From Fomes fomentarius (Eukaryota > Basidiomycota > Agaricomycetes > Polyporales > Polyporaceae), in NCBI GenBank assembly GCA_022606135.1, contig JABYQN010000006.1, positions 372,001-436,000 on the forward strand: 64,000 nucleotides of DNA, written 5' to 3'. The translations under genes were made by a program, and so were the position numbers. Below are positions 1 to 11,624 of this stretch, piece by piece. Numbering within the stretch: the first letter of the stretch is position 1; every line of letters starts with the position of its first letter. The notes under the pieces were generated by a model. The model was not told the DNA's origin. It ran no database searches and saw only the letters and a program-made list of their open reading frames with translations.

Positions 1-2202
1 AGGCATATCTCCGCCATAACAAGCGGCCAAGACTGTGCGTACGCACGATGCATAGCCTGCGCTCCGGCAGAGCGGGTGAGTTGAGATGAACGTTATACTG
101 CTTGCCTGGTATCTTTTGACCAATGCTTACCATATATTCTAGAGTGTGTGGCGTCTATCATCGGGCTTTCGAATGTGACGATGATACTTGTACTTACTAG
201 ATACCCACGACTAACACAAGCCGAGTACCCAAGCGAGCGAGACTTACAGCAGTTACGCGCGTGATTTGCGCAGGAAAATACGCCCTCTTCTCAAGTTATG
301 AGTCCTCCAGATCAGGAGCTTGTGCTAGCTAGAGCCTACAAGTTCTCCATGACGACACTCCCACCGGAAGGTCGAAAGGCGACCACACATTCAGTCACTG
401 ATTATACCGCTGTATGTCTTCTATGTCGTCTCTGACATCTGTTTCTCTTGGGGCTAAAATCAGTTGCAAATTTTGTGTTCTGGAATATTTGCCTTGGTCC
501 GGTGTCTGTTCGGCATCAGAGGATCTCCAGCGGCCGGCAGGACCCTTGTTCTCCTTTGGCATCCTAGTACTGTGATTTCAGGTCAACATAATCTTTGTAT
601 AATGTGCATTGTGCCTCAATCGCATGTGGCGCGTTGTTCGTTGCAGATCACTCGCCCAGGTCTAATGTACTGTGCGGTCGAGCGCTTGCGATCGAGATAA
701 GCGTCTTACGACTCAGTACTCAGCACGCGGGTGCAGTTAGTGGACTGAGTTTTGTGGGTATTGCGGTGAGTGGTGGGGCTTTCAAACCCAAAATTCACCG
801 CTGACGTGGACATTTTCCTCTATAGCTATCAGAAGTTCGCGGCAAAGCAGTCAATAAAGGTGCGTCGTTTGCTCGCGGTTGGTCTCCGAGTCTGGAATGA
901 GCGGTTACGAAACGTCTTTCAGCCTGAATCGGCAGACATGGGATGTGCGCGTTTTCGCGTCATTTGTAAAGGTGCAGGTCTTCTGAGTGTTCGCAAGATT
1001 TGATGTACTGGCGGTTGACTCTTTGTGATCCTGCGCCGCGCCGTAAAGGAGGCATTCCGCGATGATGTCAAGGTCCTGCACGTTCGGCTGGTACCCCTCA
1101 GTTCTTTGCAGTATTGTGCCGATATCATTCCGCCCACTGCGGACGCATGTCGAAACGATCTTGCCGTCCAGCCAAAGGAAGCTCCTAAAAAGATGACACC
1201 GGATGGAGTCCCCCCTATGCTATGGGAGAAACGACCTGGTAGTGTCATGACGAAGGAACCAGTCGGGGCCCTGTCCAGGATATCGACGGAGAAACAGAAG
1301 ATTCGGGCAGGCGGCGATTCGTAGCGATGGAATAGTGAACCTCACCAGGGATCTTCCACGATGCTGTCCTCTCCTTTCCCACCATCACTTAGCCCTCGAA
1401 TCGCGGACGCCATCGAGCCAGTGTTGGGTGACATGAAGTACACCACTCTTCACGCAGGGCGAGGACGATTTCACGCGGAGGTTTGGCATGAATGATGATC
1501 GAAACCTGCACCCACAGCAAAGACACTGTCTCTGTATGAGTATTAGCATCGCCCTTCCTACGTACGCTAGTCGAAGCGAGCAAGCGGGCACCCAGAAGCC
1601 AGTGCCGTGCCCGCTCCTGAGTCCTCACCAGGCTCACACTTCCTCCTACGCCCCCAGGGCGTCGTCCCACAGAAATACACACTGTCCTACTCTACACCGG
1701 TGCCCAACAAAGCCGTCCTAGCTGACGTCGTCTTAGCAATAACTAGGGACCTGGATGTGAAATGTCTTGCAAGATGTCATACATTCGACTCACTTTTTCC
1801 TATCACTAACCGTCGCAGAAGTCCATCCACCTCCGGCCAGAGGGAACATGTCAGCCTTGAACACCACCAGACTCTCGTGACATAGACAATCTTGATCTTC
1901 ACACCAGTCGTTATAGACGGCGAGGATCGTTCACGCCTCGAGTAACAAACTTTCTTCAGCTTAGTATAGATGCGATGGAGAATGGCTCCGGTCTGTACAG
2001 GAATGAGTCAATGTCGTTCGCCTCTCGAGTGCGAGCGCAAACTGACTTTGGCTGATCGAGTCATCTAGCCGAGTCATCTTGCATTTATCGCTTATGGAAC
2101 CATTTAAGTGGCACAGATTCATAACACGTCCGAGCAAACAAACACTCTACCGTCCACTACCTAGCGCACTCCTCTGCCACTAGCTACTTCGCACGTGTCA
2201 AC
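1..2202. other. gene-poor region, no supported gene
   Basis: Only short ORFs (about 110 codons or less) that overlap on both strands; none has a recognisable motif or a convincing splice structure. The last 100 bases or so are the promoter and leader of the acetyltransferase gene that follows. Confidence 0.5.
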
Positions 2203-2871
2203 ATGGGCACTTACACCGTCACCCACACTTCACATGCGAGCTACGAGGTCCTTCTCATCCCAGACCCACCTGCCCCATCCAACATACACGCATATCGCGA
2301 AGTACGACTCACCTCGCTGAAGACAGACCCATCTTCCTTCTCGTCCACGTACGAGCGTGAGGTCGGGTTCTCTGAGGAAACATGGAGAGCGCGTCTCACC
2401 GGCGGTGGCAAAGCGTCGTTCTTGGTGCGAGTGTCGGGCTCTTCTGCGCTCGACTCGGACGAGCAGGGTGGAAGGGGAGAAAAAGGAGGGAGCGGAGAGA
2501 CTGAAGGGAGGACGAACCAAGTGGTGGGGTCCATGACGGCGATGGCGGCGCGCAACCTCCCGGCGTCGCATCTTCCGAGCGGTGCAACCCAGGACCATAC
2601 GTACTTCATCTTCGGGATGTGGGTTCATCCGGAGCATCGCAGACGTGGGTTGAGCAAAATGTTAATCGATAGTGGTTTGAGGTGGATCAAGGAAGATCGT
2701 GCTGGGAGGCACGCAGAAGGAAGTGATGGGATGTTGACGGAGGTGTGGCTAGCAGTGACGAAGACCAACAACGGCGCAAAGATGGCATATCTGGCTTTAG
2801 GTTTCGAGGGCCTTGGGGAGCATCTAGACGACAATGAAGATGTCTGGATGAAGTTAGTAATACAGCAGTAG
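2203..2871 (+). CDS. GNAT-family N-acetyltransferase
   Basis: Single-exon ORF of 222 aa that starts at an ATG in the context caacATGG. The GNAT acetyl-CoA binding motif A is visible near residues 138-155: a hydrophobic beta strand (YFIFGMWV), then HPEHRRRGLSKMLID, which fits the family pattern R/Q-x-x-G-x-G/A with Ser in the last small position. The C-terminal part (LAVTKTNNGAKMAYLALGFE) matches GNAT motif B, where an Asn/Ala helix leads to the GF turn. A low-complexity Gly/Glu-rich insert near residues 85-105 separates the N-terminal beta-alpha part from the core. The family transfers acetyl groups from acetyl-CoA to amines; the substrate cannot be told from sequence. No intron is needed. 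The assignment to the superfamily is firm, the role is unknown. Confidence 0.85.
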   Translation: MGTYTVTHTSHASYEVLLIPDPPAPSNIHAYREVRLTSLKTDPSSFSSTYEREVGFSEETWRARLTGGGKASFLVRVSGSSALDSDEQGGRGEKGGSGETEGRTNQVVGSMTAMAARNLPASHLPSGATQDHTYFIFGMWVHPEHRRRGLSKMLIDSGLRWIKEDRAGRHAEGSDGMLTEVWLAVTKTNNGAKMAYLALGFEGLGEHLDDNEDVWMKLVIQQ

Positions 2872-3647
2872 AGGTAGAGCAGCTTGTACGCACCCGGTAA
2901 CGGTTGTGATCCAGTCAGCGTGCACGTGCACTACATAACTGCTGAAGCAATGCGGTCGAGCACGCTCCGATCAGAGTGTTGCACTTGGACGGAGCTTGTT
3001 GAACTTCGAGGGGTGCCTGGAGGCTGGGGTGGCGGATCTGCGCAAGTCAGAGCAAACAAACCCAGTCCTGCAAGCGCTCAAGCGCTCAACGCTCGATCCA
3101 AACCAGCGTGACCTCCTCCAGTTCCACCATGATTTGAGACGGCACAAGACTACTCCACGCTAATTGTCCGCCCAAAGTATCGGAATCCTCCAGACCATGC
3201 TCAAGAGCTAACCTTTCGGTTACTCAAAGTCGTTGATCATGATTCATTTACTGTCGACCGCTCAAGTTCAAGGATAGCATCTTGGCATGCCATCATCATC
3301 TCTACACTCGGAGACTGACCCATATATCCAAACCTTCATCACATACGGAGATGTGTCCCCATCCCGACCGCCAGATTGAAACAAAAGGATTGTTTGACAG
3401 GTGAGCGCGGACTCAGCGTCCGGAGAACCACAATCCTGTGCTCCGCAGCAGCACTGTCGACGCTAGGTTTTATGATATATGAAGCTTTGAAGGCTAGCAT
3501 GAGGCCTGCAACATTCTACTCATCACCCTCTTCGCCACTCCAAACTAGAGTTCACCTTGTCAACGACCTGAGCTCAAGTTGCACAGCAAACTCCTCCATC
3601 CTGAGAGCTTGTACAACTGAGTTCCATTAATACAGGTCAACATCTCA
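2872..3647. other. intergenic region between acetyltransferase and HET gene
   Basis: No ORF with recognisable content. It holds the presumed terminator of the acetyltransferase gene and the promoter of the HET gene; I see no clear TATA box. Confidence 0.45.
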
Positions 3648-6600
3648 ATGGGGTAAGTACTAGTATTCGCGTCTGCCCGTATCTCAGTCATTCACTGTTC
3701 TCACAACATCGTAGGTCGAATCAAGGAGCTACTCATCAAGCTTCTCCTCTCGCGAGTGAAACCATCGATCAAGCAATCCCAGCAGCACTTGTTCCTCTAC
3801 ACTGTTCAGTGCGCATATCTCCACTTCTATTCTGTCTTCGCTCATTCGACGCTTAGCTGTTACTCTCTTGCGACAGGCGTCCGTTGAGGATGGGACATCC
3901 TCGAGCACGTCTCGCGTCTTCCTTTCGTGGGCTCCCATTCTCCCTGGAGAGTCGTTCGAGGTCGACAGTCGCAATAGAGACTACATCTTGTATCAAGCAG
4001 CTCTGCGTTATGTCCACTGGAGAGGCTCACGGGCATTCATGCCAGGAGAACACCCCGAGACGGTAACCATTCACCTCCCAGTGCATCCTGCATTCCATTC
4101 CCTGGCCAGTTACCTTCTGGCCTGGCCAGAGTATCAACGTGAAACCCCCAGAACCACCATACAGTTCATTCAAGTCGGGCTACAGTCGGCACTAGGTAAA
4201 CCATTCTCAGAGTTGCCTCTCCGAAATGGTGCCGCTCACCAACATGCTCGGGCGCCCGTTGCTTGACCGTCTGCTAGATGATGTACTCACTGATCCTCAA
4301 CGACACTACGATGAATGGGATCGCTGTCGATATGTATTTCTCCTCATAATGCACGCCACTATCTGTCATATGTCCGCAACGACCGTATCCCCAAGTGCGT
4401 ACAACTTCACCATGTCACGACCCACCACCATACTGACCCCCCATGGTGAACGTACAGAGACGACGTTCTACCTTCCCAGCCCTGATGAACTCGACACACT
4501 CCCCGATTCAGTCTATCACCTCAACTGTGGACATGGTTGTACGATATTTGCCATGGATATCCCATGGCTAGCCAGTATACACGACGGCTATCCCCTCTCC
4601 CCTTCTCCCTCCATATACGCAGAATATCGCCGTAATGTACCGCTCGCGGGGGTCCCGAACAATCTTGGCGGCCGCGGCCATCACTCCGCAATCTGGGTTG
4701 GGTCCATGACCTTCGGACTCCTTGAAGCAGTCATGGGCATCCAAGTTCCCGAATCTCTGCTATCCGTGGATTCGGCTGGAGGAAGAGTGATCTCCGGATC
4801 GCGACTCGCAGGACTTATCGGCTTGTGGCACAAGTTCATGGTCAATCAATCGCAGCGCAACCCTGATAGTCACCTAGCCAAGGGACGGGAGGTCATGGCT
4901 CTGATCCTGAACGCCCATCTGGCCCTCAGCGAGCAATACACTTGGTCCCTCGGTAGCATTTTTGATCAGTCTCGACCCGACTTCTTCGTCCAATGCGATA
5001 TGATCGCTGCGATCGCCTGCTTTGCTTCGGCGCTCCGTAGCGCTGCGCTTTCGATCTGGGAAGGCCTGCTACCCGACCTCGAGGACCACGATGCGAACCT
5101 CAGACTTCCCGAAGCGAAGGACCAATATGTGGAGGCTGTGCGTCACTCGTGCAAGCGGGCTATGCGGCGGGCAGGGTGGTGTCCGAACGCTGTTGGGGAC
5201 GAGTTTTTGAACACTGTTAGGGAGTTGAAGGTTCTGTTCCAGCTGTTCCGCCTCCCTCCCTATATTCGAGAGGACCCGGACGAACATCGAGATTGCACAG
5301 ATGATGCTTGCAAGTTCTACACCATCACAGATACCGAGGCATACGTCCCGCGTCATGTCGATCCTTCTTGCACCTGTAGTTTCATCGCTCCATCGGTCGA
5401 TGATGTCGAGCGTCTTCTGTGCGAGGGCAACTACGGAACGATACCTGTTGTCGTCTTCGACGGGGACAAGTTGCTTGTGCAAGCCGCCACAGACAACTCC
5501 TACATCGCGTTCTCTCACGTCTGGGCTGATGGATTAGGGAGCACGACCGATCGTGGTCTGCCTGCATGCCAAGTCTCTCGCCTCGCGGCACACGCTGCGT
5601 CGCTCCTTCCCCAAACTCGCGCGTTCTGGATCGACTCTCTCTGCGTTCCCGCCGCGACGGCACCACGGAGGCGCGCCATCAAGCTCATGGCGCAGACATA
5701 CAAGGAGGCTGCATCCGTGGTAGTGCTGGACAAGCCGTTCCAGATGCACTTCGCGTCATGGCGTCCGCACTTTCCTCTGATGCCGGTGCGCTTTGGGATG
5801 TCGCTCGCCCTGTCCGGGTGGGTCCGCCGCGTCTGGACGTTGCAGGAGGCGCTCCTCGCCCGGAGACTCCGCTTTGAGCTCGAGGGCGGGTCGAGCATTG
5901 ACGTCGAGGAAGATTTTCGTAACGATAATGTTCCATATCCCAGGCTGGGGCCAGAGGTGCCGCGCACGGTACGCGTAGCTGCCTTGCTCGACGATCTGAA
6001 GGGCCTCTATGGTCATATACCCATCATCGTTCTCCGTATCCATCGTGTTTTCAAGGACGAGATACCCGGTGTGGAGCAATTCACCTTCAGCAACCTCATA
6101 GCGTCCATGGACCGGCGATCCATCACGAAGCCAGAGGACGAGACACTCGCTATCGCGAGCCTCCTCTCACTCGATACAGAGGCATTCTTGTCTATTACTG
6201 GCCCTGATGCTGCAGCGCGGCGGATGAGGGAGTGTCTCCTCCAGGTGGGAACGGTCCCAAGGACGCTTCCTCTCGCTGAATGCTTGAAACTCGACCTCCC
6301 TGGCTTTCGGTGGGCACCGCGATCCCTATCGCACATACACACGATGTTCGATCAACACCGACAGGCTCGGTGCACGCCAGAAGGGCTCGTCGGACGATAT
6401 CACTTTGTGCCCATCGACTCTATCACGCCGGTCCGTGCCCATCGAGGAAACGACGTGGAGCCGTTGCGAGACCACGACAGCTTGCAGCACCCGCTGACCA
6501 CCTGGTCGGCCGAGGACCACGAAGGGACGTCGTCATTCAAGGTGGTTCTGCACTTGTGCAACGGGGACCCGGGAATCAGCGTCGACGGGCTTCTTCTCCT

Positions 6601-6859
6601 GGAGCGGCCTTCCTCTGGGGCCAATTTCGAGTCTCGCTCCATCATACCCGCCAGACCTTGTGTTGCGGTATCTCGACAGCAGGGAAGCGAGAAGTGGGAG
6701 TCATGTGGCGGAGGTACTGGCGAAAACGATCCTGTTCGCTGTGTCTACGTTGGCTACTGCGACCTGATTAACGTACAGGATGCCAGTATATCGGCAGATA
6801 GTGTCAATCCGGACATCAAGTTGGGTGAGGTGCGGGAATCGTATGTACGCCTTACTTGA
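3648..6859 (+). CDS. HET-domain (heterokaryon-incompatibility type) protein, copy 1
   Basis: Proposed exons 3648-3652, 3715-3808, 3877-4195, 4278-4394 and 4458-6859, about 978 aa. Introns 1-2 are supported by GT/AG signals and phase. The intron at 4395-4457 (63 nt, in frame, CTGAC branch) sits at the same place as a 66-nt in-frame intron in the second copy. The intron at 4196-4277 (82 nt) is inferred because the frame shifts there; a real frameshift is the alternative. The HET domain begins near residue 527 with YIAFSHVWADG, includes FWIDSLCVP and RRRAIKLMAQTY, and ends with WVRRVWTLQEALLARR near residue 636. Before it, near 454-485, lies a Cys/His group shared with the paralogue. In ascomycetes HET domains act in nonself recognition and programmed cell death; in basidiomycetes the role is mostly untested. 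Close paralogue at 42.6-45.8 kb. Confidence 0.85.
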
Positions 6860-8564
6860 GCATGCGTTCCCTTGTGCACGTGAAATGACATGGATGTATG
6901 AGGCAAATGTACTCACAGGTGTAACATCGAGTCTGGGGTGTGCAGAGCATGTACCAACGTGAGTCGTACGCTCACATTCATCTATTTGGTCAACTTCTGG
7001 ACCGGGTTCAGAGGGTCTATGTTTTGTCACGATTGGGCCACAGCTGTGATCAAGGGAGTTAAGCCACTCGCATGTTGTTTGCTGGTCATTGTACAACCAA
7101 CCCGGGAATAAGTAAGGGTATAAACACGGACACGTTCGTCTGATATACGATACCCGATCTTGCTCCTCTGTTGGCGCTTCGCGCGCGACGCGTTCCACAC
7201 GTGATCGCGTTTTGGCTGAAAGAAACCCTGACTTATCCTTGTTCCGCTCGTTTGCGCAACGAACTCGATTGAAGAATCGCGTGGACTTGCGTTGCGCCAG
7301 TGGAGACTCTGAGGCAAGGAGTGTGGCCGCTGGCGGACAAGGACCCGAATTCCTGAGGCGCCCAGCACGACTGCCCCAGTGTCACGTGATGTAAATCGCG
7401 CAATAGCACGCCATCTCCGAGTGCAGTGGATGTCATGCAGGGCTTGGTCAAACGCAGACTTGTGCTCCTTGTTTCCTTCCACCATCATCTCCCTCTGCTT
7501 GCCCTCTCTCTGGTCGCTGTCCTTCTTCGTCCTCTTTTACCTTTCTTTCGCATCCCCTACGGCTTCAATAACTGGAATGTACCAATTACCCTCGCAAGCG
7601 AATCAGGCTCTCAATGTTTGTCCTCTACCCCATCGCTTGGTGACCGATGGTCGACGATACCCAACAGGAGCCAGGTAGTTTGTGGTTCGATGGAACGGAT
7701 GCGCACTCCACGGTGGAAGGGGCTAGGTATGCGCTTCCTGACGTCGGGTTCCAGACAGCATTGACACGCTCGGCGGCTTCTTCGCCCCGGTCCCGTGAAT
7801 TATGGGAGCGATGGGCAAATCGCAAGTCACGTCTTGGATGTCTCAAGCTCCGCTCCTCACATCCTTCTGGCTGTCCGGGGTCCTCTCCTCGCTGTACCTT
7901 GTGCACCTATCGTCACCCTCGAATTCCATCTTTACGTTTTGGCCTTGTCCGCGATCACGCCAATGGAGACCTTGCCGCCGGAAGATCGTACGTCTCATGA
8001 CCATTTTCTGGCCTTTCGGTAGCGCCATATCGCTTTCTCTCGACGCTCGTTGGTCCCGCGGTGAAGACACCTGTCGTTCTTGCTATGTTCTGACCCATGC
8101 AAGATGTCTTCGCCGGCGGTCGTTGCAATCCCAGGGCTTTCCTTATCACTTCAGCGGACTATCTTGCACGCCGGAGAGCGTACGACAGATTGGACGTCGT
8201 CGATATCTCCTATCGTCGTCCCTATCGCACTGCGCCTCCTGCCTTATCTAGTGCATATGAATGATGCGGTTGAGCGAATCTCCCGCCGTGCATTTGGTGA
8301 GCCTTGATACGTCTGTCGGCTGTATTCTAGGCTTTCGCAGCCGTTTGCTTCGGGAAGGCACCTCATGTTCCGGCGCAACCAGTCAGGCGTCACGCGTTGG
8401 CTCGCCTTGTCTCAGGGTGCGAGTTCGCGCGTAATGTGGCGCGTTCCATTCGTATTAATTCCGTGTTGCTTGGCCTGCTTACCGCCTAGGTTGCAGCGTA
8501 GGCCACGCACATCATGAGGACGCGGTGTCCGGGTTCCTTCCATGTACATAACTGCTCTGCCGTC
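6860..8564. other. gene-poor region, no supported gene
   Basis: About 1.7 kb of short overlapping ORFs on both strands (longest about 165 codons, minus strand, without a motif). Some runs such as 7426-7764 encode hydrophobic stretches, but no consistent splice pattern links them into a gene. Confidence 0.4.
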
Positions 8565-8570
8565 TATAAA
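8565..8570 (+). promoter_or_regulatory. TATA box of the EgtB-like gene
   Basis: TATAAA in the context gtcTATAAAaacc, 83 bases before the ATG at 8653. It also shows that the longer in-frame ORF from 8542 is not the true start, since that would place the TATA box inside the coding region. Confidence 0.6.
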
Positions 8571-8652
8571 AACCTACTTTTCCGTCTCTTTTCAATCAAC
8601 AACCCAGTGTAACCCAGTGCGCGACTCAGTTCGACCTTTGACCCATCTCAAC

Positions 8653-10721
8653 ATGCGCCCTTCCTCGCCTTCCTCATCCGACTCCTATGGCACTTCGCCT
8701 TCTACTGCTCCATCTAGCCCTCCTCCTGAGTACTCCAACTCGTACTTCCTCATTCCACAACTTGCTTCTCCCGCGTTCTTGAAGACTCTCCCGGCTGCCA
8801 AAGCCACCGGCGACCTCATCTTCTACTTCCAAGGCTCAGGCGCAGTCAAAGTATTGCTCGCTCAGGCTGCCGAAGTTCTCCAAGACAACACGATCCTCCA
8901 GGAAGCGCGCTGGGAGCGAGACTCCGCCAAGGATGGCGACATCGAAGTCGTGTACTACAAAACCAAGGCTGACATATCCACCGTTAGCGATAAGTCCAGC
9001 GTAGTCCTGGACGCCATCCGGTGTGATTCGCGTCTGGTGAGTCTTCCTGCTATGTCATGCATGCTCTACCTCATCGCGCCTCAGTCCTCACATGCCGACG
9101 TTCTCAACGTTTTTTGCGAGGCCGGCCTACGCTCGGTCGTCGCGCTTACCTCAACCACCCTCACCCTCCACATCCTCGAACGACCCCCTCTCACCTTCCC
9201 TACGCTCGCCTCGACACCCGCGACGACCCTCAACCCGACGGCGAACCCGTACAGCATCCCGTCGCTCGCCGAGTTCGAGCGCGGTTGGGCGATCTGGGAC
9301 CTCGTCTCTCTTGGGATGATCCCTCAAGACCTCTTGCACTCCAAGCCGATCGACTTGCGGCACAAGCCGCTGTTCTACATCGGCCACTTGCCTACGTTCG
9401 CGAACATCCTGCTCTCGCGCCTGATCAAGGACAAGCCCGTCGGGCCGAGAGCGTACTTGACTATCTTCGAGCGCGGGATTGACCCGAGCGTGGACGACCC
9501 GGAGCATTGCCATAGCCATTCGGAGGTGCCGGAGAAGGATGAGGATTGGCCCGTTATTGAAGACGTGTTGGCGTATCGCGACGAGGTGAGAGAGAGGGTG
9601 ATCAAGAGATGCTACGAGGAGATGGAGCGCGGTGAGAGGCCGTTGACGAGGAGGATGGCCAGGACGCTCATGATGGTGCACGAGCACGATGGCTTCCACG
9701 TCGAGGTACGTTCGTTGGTGGCTGTATGCGGCATATATCCAAACTCTAAACATACTGTCCGTTGCGCTCGCGTGGACATAGACCCTCCTCTACATGCTCA
9801 TCCAGCGCGCCGGCACGGGCATGCTCCCTCCTCCTGGGTTCACCATCCCGCCCTGGGCGACACTAGCCACACAATGGGACGCCGCGCCGCTCCCGTCCAC
9901 ACCTACGGTGACGCTCGGGCCATGCACGCTCACGCTCGGGCACGACGACCAGGAGCCGGACGACCTGAATGCCGAACTCGCGGCGGATGTGACCGCGCAT
10001 GAGTTCGGGTGGGACAACGAGAGCCCGCAGCGCACGGTGCACGTCGGCGCGTTCCGCGTCGAGTGGCGGCCGGTCACGAACGGCGAGTTCGAGGCGTTCT
10101 GGCGCGGGGCGGGGAAGGGCATGGTCGCGATGCCCGCGAGCTGGGCCGAGGATGAAGAGAGGGGAGAGGTGATGGTGCGTACGCTGTACGGACCCGTCCC
10201 GATGGAGTATGCGCGGCACTGGCCGGTGCTCGCTGCGTATGATGACTTGAAGACGTACGCCGGGGCGAAGGGCGGGCGGATCCCCACTGAGGCGGAGCTG
10301 AGGCTCTTCTTGGATACGTACCAGGTGTCGTACGCTGAGGGCGCGAATACGGGATTCAGGCACTGGCACCCGCTTCCTGCGACTGCGGGCTTGGAGGAGA
10401 GCGGAGGGAGGGGCTCGAATGGGGGTGTGTGGGAGTGGACGGCGACGGTGCTGGACGGACATGAGGGCTTTGAGGGGACGACGATCTTCCCCGGGTGAGT
10501 CTTTGCTCAGTTCGTATGGAAGTGAGCTCGAAGATGGTCGCTGACGCGGGGATGTGCTTGGCAGGTATTCGTCGGACTTTTTCGACGGGAAGCACCAGGT
10601 CGTGCTTGGGGCGTCGTATGCGACGATCCCGAGGCTTGGGGACCGCCGGACGGTGCGCAACTTTTACCAGCACAATTATCCGTACCCGTGGGTCGGCGCG
10701 CGGATCGCGTATGATGTCTGA
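8653..10721 (+). CDS. EgtB/Egt1-like protein: DinB plus FGE-sulfatase domains, no methyltransferase
   Basis: Four exons, 8653-9036, 9085-9705, 9782-10494 and 10565-10721, all with GT..AG ends and matching phases, giving 624 aa. A DinB-like four-helix region starts near residue 194 with a conserved GHLPTF motif and ends with HEHDGFHVET (residues ~327-336), whose HxxxHxE pattern is the non-heme iron ligand motif of sulfoxide synthases such as EgtB, Egt1 and OvoA. From about residue 380 to the end is a formylglycine-generating-enzyme-like domain with PVTNGEFEAFW, GGRIPTEAELR, VWEWT and the C-terminal YPYPWVGARIAYD. Fungal Egt1 carries an N-terminal SAM methyltransferase that makes hercynine; here the first ~190 residues show no recognisable SAM-binding motif. 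Likely an iron oxygenase related to ergothioneine synthesis; the exact reaction is inference. Confidence 0.85.
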
Positions 10722-11624
10722 GTTTGTGCGCGGGATTTGGGTGTTTCCATGTGGTTCGAGGATCTGATCATCTATGACACACTTATCTATGAATGTATAG
10801 TATTCGTCATCTCTTTCAATCGAATTTATATACGCATGGTCGATATTCCGTAGTGGGCACGCAGGCTTATGACAACAATGATTAGCTTCACGATGGAGGT
10901 ACGTATACTGAAAGATGCTCAGGAAACACACACATATTTTCGTACACCAGGTTCTGGCCTTGTCTCATGCTCGGTGGCTTGCGAGCATTCCCGTGGGCGT
11001 GGATCAACGAACATGTGTCAGCGCCGCAGCGTTGTCACTCATTCGTGTCGTGACCGGCTGTCTAACCTACACTGATCGGACCTCGTTGCAGCTTATAGAC
11101 CCCAATTGGGCGCCCATCTCAATCTTAGCCACACCTGGGAGGTCAAATATCATCGGCCTTCTATGTCTCTCGCTATATCATAAGTTAGGAAGGCGCCGTG
11201 CTGTCCTTCAAGTTCGCTAGGACTGCAGCGGCCGCGAGGTTTCTTCCGCCCCCCTTCAACAGCCTCGCATTTCAGTGTCGCGACCGACCACAAACGCGCA
11301 GGGATGCCGTCCACGGTCTCCGTACCCACTGCGTTATCGAGCGCGCGTGCTAGTCGACATCTCGAAGATGACGATCGCCGCGTGCTGCGTTGCGCCTGCA
11401 CAGTGACAGTAGGGTGTCATAGCGCTTGGTAACTGGCATATATCAGATTCACGAGCTGCTCACCGAGCCTTACCGTTCTGACACTGAGCCAGGTCGGAAG
11501 CGCGGAGCCAGGAGTAGGATCACGGTCAGTAACGATGTGTTGATCGTACACGTACTACACGACTACAGCAGCACCGTCGTAATCTATTTCTTCGTCTTCG
11601 ACTCACGTCGTCACTGTGGCCGGG
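10722..11624. other. intergenic region between convergent genes
   Basis: 3' regions of the EgtB-like gene (plus) and ADE2 (minus). Only short ORFs, none supported. Confidence 0.5.

Noticed and set aside
8542..8652. N-terminal extension of the EgtB-like protein from the ATG at 8542
   Set aside because: It would include the TATAAA box at 8565; the ATG at 8653 has a better context and distance.
9151..10660. Minus-strand ORFs of 200 and 265 codons
   Set aside because: Antisense shadows of the EgtB-like gene, with no recognisable domain.
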